From Cyanobacteriota bacterium (lineage in GTDB: Bacteria; Cyanobacteriota; Cyanobacteriia; Phormidesmidales; Phormidesmidaceae), in assembly GCA_027619675.1 (NCBI GenBank), contig JAQCHG010000064.1, positions 1-7,629 on the forward strand: a stretch of DNA of 7,629 nt, given 5' to 3'. The translations under genes were made by a program, and so were the position numbers. Below the pieces are notes generated by a model that was given only the letters and a program-made list of their open reading frames with translations, ran no database searches and had not been told where the DNA came from. Below are positions 6,340 through 7,629 of this stretch, piece after piece (position 1 is the first letter of the stretch; each line of letters starts with the position of its first letter).

Positions 6340-6408
6340 GTTGGGTGAAGCGTTGGCGCAACCCAGCAAAGCCTTGCTGCTGTTGGGGTTTACTTCGTTC
6401 CACCCAAC
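6340..6408. repeat. Degenerate palindromic (MITE/REP-like) cyanobacterial repeat
   Basis: The outer arms GTTGGGTG (6340-6347) and CACCCAAC (6401-6408) are perfect inverted repeats. Nested inside are AACCC (6360-6364) facing GGGTT (6386-6390), and CAGCAA (6364-6369) facing TTGCTG (6374-6379) around a 4-nt loop. The arms resemble the GTTGGGT...AACGAA...ACCCAAC units scattered through many cyanobacterial genomes between genes. There is no ORF or transposase inside, so it is non-autonomous or only a folded repeat. Arm mismatches suggest an old, decayed copy. It may act as a bidirectional transcript end between the 413-aa gene and the acetyltransferase gene. Family identity is from memory. Confidence 0.6.
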
Positions 6409-6452
6409 CCACACCTGACCCAGACTCACCTGTTGAACGCTGGCGACCCTTA

Positions 6453-6502
6453 GCCTGGGTCACCCGACCCCAGGCGTGCCGTTGTACGGGTAGCCTTTAC
6501 CC
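6453..6502 (+). other. Two hairpins in front of the acetyltransferase gene
   Basis: Hairpin 1: GCCTGGGTC (6453-6461) pairs with GACCC-c-AGGC (6466-6475), 9 bp with one bulged C and an ACCC loop. Hairpin 2: GGGTA (6488-6492) pairs with TACCC (6498-6502) around 5 nt. Neither is followed by a T-run, so they are not obvious intrinsic terminators. They end 23 nt before the GTG start and could be leader structure or a further fragment of the neighbouring repeat. Confidence 0.45.
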
Positions 6503-6525
6503 AAGCTCTGACTTGCAGCAGCCCT

Positions 6526-6981
6526 GTGGACATCAAGCTGGATGATTTAAGCGGTCCTGCCATTGCCGCCTTTTTGGAGGAACATCTCCAAGACATGCGG
6601 GCCGCGTCGCCGCCGGAGAGCAAACATGCCCTGGATCTGGCGGGGCTGCGGCAGCCAGACATCACCTTCTGGACCGTGTGGGATCAGGACAGGCTCATTG
6701 GCTGCGGGGCGATCAAGGCCCTGGGGCCTGACCATGGGGAAATTAAGTCTATGCGCACAGCAGCGGCGTATCGGGGCCAAGGGGTGGCTTCCCGGCTGCT
6801 GCGGCACATGGTACACACCGCGCAGGGGCGGGGCTATCGACGGCTGAGCCTAGAAACTGGGTCGATGGCGTTTTTTGCCCCGGCTCGACGGCTCTACGCC
6901 CAGCACGGCTTTACCCCCTGTCCGCCCTTTGGGGATTATCGGGAAGATCCCAACAGTGTGTTCATGACCCTGGTGCTGTAG
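6526..6981 (+). CDS. GNAT-family N-acetyltransferase
   Basis: This 151-residue protein is a single GNAT domain that would transfer acetyl from acetyl-CoA to an unknown amine. Seen in order: DITFWTVWDQDRLIGCGAIKAL (45-66, the beta-hairpin core); HGEIKSMRT (70-78, strand 4); the acetyl-CoA pyrophosphate loop RGQGVAS at 83-89 (motif A, R/QxxGxG/A); GYRRLSLETGS (103-113, strand 5); and a C-terminal ARRLYAQHGF (120-129) with PCPPFGDYREDPNSVFM (131-147). The pattern matches the YsnE-like small-molecule acetyltransferases; the substrate cannot be named. The start is GTG at 6526, chosen because the family begins at this point (M-x-I-x-x-DDLSGP). No SD is visible. The gene is complete, and convergent with pepP 163 nt away. 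Confidence 0.93.
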   Translation: MDIKLDDLSGPAIAAFLEEHLQDMRAASPPESKHALDLAGLRQPDITFWTVWDQDRLIGCGAIKALGPDHGEIKSMRTAAAYRGQGVASRLLRHMVHTAQGRGYRRLSLETGSMAFFAPARRLYAQHGFTPCPPFGDYREDPNSVFMTLVL

Positions 6982-7144
6982 GGCTTGCCAGGACGCGCCC
7001 TAACCCCCTGGCCCCGATGAACGGCTCGTCCATTTACACCGTGCGGTCTTAGGCGATTTCTGAGAAAAGCGTTATCTGCTCAGACTGTTGCGTCTCATCC
7101 CTCGACGCCAACCTGCGGCGGTATATTCATTCCGAAAAATCTCT
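6982..7144. other. Convergent intergenic region between acetyltransferase and pepP
   Basis: These 163 nt between two convergent genes should hold a terminator, but no GC stem with a T-tract is seen. The only perfect symmetry noted is TCTGAG (7059-7064) with CTCAGA (7079-7084) around 14 nt, a weak 6-bp stem. No ORF of note. Confidence 0.5.
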
Positions 7145-7629
7145 TTACCGCTCCATGTCGGCGATCGCTTTGGGTACCCCAGCGGTCAACACCTCATGGC
7201 CCGTAGCGGTCACCAGCACATCGTCTTCGATGCGGATGCCGATGCCCCGCCAACGATCGTCCACCGGGGGTTGTCCCTCCACGGGCTCATAGTCGGGGGC
7301 GATGTAGATGCCCGGTTCCACCGTCACCACATTGCCGGGGGCAAAGGGCTGCCAAGACTTGTCGGGATTGCGCAAAATTCCGGCATCGTGGACATCCAAC
7401 CCCAGGAAGTGTCCGGTGCCATGCATGAAGAAGGCTTTGTGCTTCTTCTCTTCGATCAGGGTGTCCACATCCCCCACCAGTAGCCCCAACTCCACCAGCC
7501 CCTCGGTGATGACGCGGGTGGCGGCATCGTGGAAGCTATTGAAGGGGTTACCTGGCTGCACCTGCTCAATGGCCTTGAGCTGGGCCGTGAGCACCAGGTC
7601 GTAGATCGTGCGCTGCTCGGGGGTGAAGC
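7145..7629 (-). CDS. pepP: Xaa-Pro aminopeptidase (aminopeptidase P), C-terminal part, cut by window edge
   Basis: PepP removes the N-terminal residue from peptides whose second residue is proline, using a dinuclear Mn2+ pita-bread (M24) fold; it is cytosolic. Only the last 160 residues are in the window; the reading frame runs off the right edge at 7629 with FTPEQRTIYDL as the first visible residues. The visible part matches the catalytic domain closely: GLVELGLLVGDVDTLIEE; MHGTGHFLGLDVHD with metal ligand His at 7409-7411; TVEPGIYIAP with ligand Glu at 7316-7318; and GIGIRIEDDVLVT with ligand Glu at 7226-7228. The two Asp ligands and the N-terminal creatinase-like domain must lie beyond 7629. 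The stop (TAA) is at 7145. Nothing is unusual in what is seen. Confidence 0.96.
   Translation of the reverse strand, partial: FTPEQRTIYDLVLTAQLKAIEQVQPGNPFNSFHDAATRVITEGLVELGLLVGDVDTLIEEKKHKAFFMHGTGHFLGLDVHDAGILRNPDKSWQPFAPGNVVTVEPGIYIAPDYEPVEGQPPVDDRWRGIGIRIEDDVLVTATGHEVLTAGVPKAIADMER

Larger units (their letters stand above)
243..7168. repeat. HIP1 octamer GCGATCGC, 13 dispersed copies
   Basis: Copies start at 243, 534, 879, 985, 1314, 1557, 1597, 2364, 2875, 3832, 4882, 5208 and 7161. Eleven are inside genes in various frames and two (3832, 4882) are intergenic. Five are in the longer form GGCGATCGCC (878, 1556, 2363, 3831, 4881). HIP1 overrepresentation is a cyanobacterial genome signature and the main basis for the taxonomic call; it is a dispersed motif, not one element. 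Confidence 0.95.

Noticed and set aside
7059..7084. Terminator between the acetyltransferase gene and pepP
   Set aside because: The 6-bp stem with a 14-nt loop and no T-tract is too weak to call.

Overview
The window looks like cyanobacterial chromosome. The octamer GCGATCGC (HIP1, the highly iterated palindrome of many cyanobacterial genomes) occurs 13 times in 7.6 kb, where chance would give well under one. The DNA is GC-rich, most genes lack a clear Shine-Dalgarno sequence, and the 413-residue protein resembles a cyanobacteria-restricted family. Genus cannot be fixed from the sequence. A filamentous or Synechococcales-type lineage is possible but is only a guess.

Layout: (1) nadC on the plus strand (146-1075), NAD biosynthesis, meeting dtd tail-to-tail with a 38-nt overlap. 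(2) A minus-strand cluster read right to left: a COG0523/CobW GTPase with a very His-rich insert (2599-3753), a two-helix membrane protein with a bacterial PH-like domain (2076-2582), a HIT-domain protein with a non-canonical HIT triad (1490-1993), and dtd, D-aminoacyl-tRNA deacylase (1038-1499). Spacings are 16 nt, 82 nt and a 10-nt overlap, so the set may be one operon. (3) mtnP, methylthioadenosine phosphorylase, on the minus strand (3953-4828), transcribed divergently from (4) a 413-aa conserved protein of unknown function (5063-6304, plus). The intergenic region between them carries several repeats and candidate promoter elements. (5) A 221-nt intergenic stretch holding a degenerate palindromic element of a kind common in cyanobacteria, plus smaller hairpins. 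(6) A GNAT acetyltransferase starting at GTG (6526-6981, plus). (7) The C-terminal part of pepP, Xaa-Pro aminopeptidase (minus), cut by the right edge.

Most genes are housekeeping: cofactor synthesis (nadC), methionine/MTA salvage (mtnP), tRNA quality control (dtd), nucleotide or adenylate clean-up (HIT), metal trafficking (CobW/COG0523) and peptide turnover (pepP). There is no transposase, CRISPR array, phage gene, tRNA or rRNA, and no convincing new multi-gene system. The best leads are the uncharacterised 413-aa family and its structured upstream region, the HIT protein (third histidine missing, and two C8 tracts directly after its start codon), the His-rich metal-binding insert, and the palindromic element.
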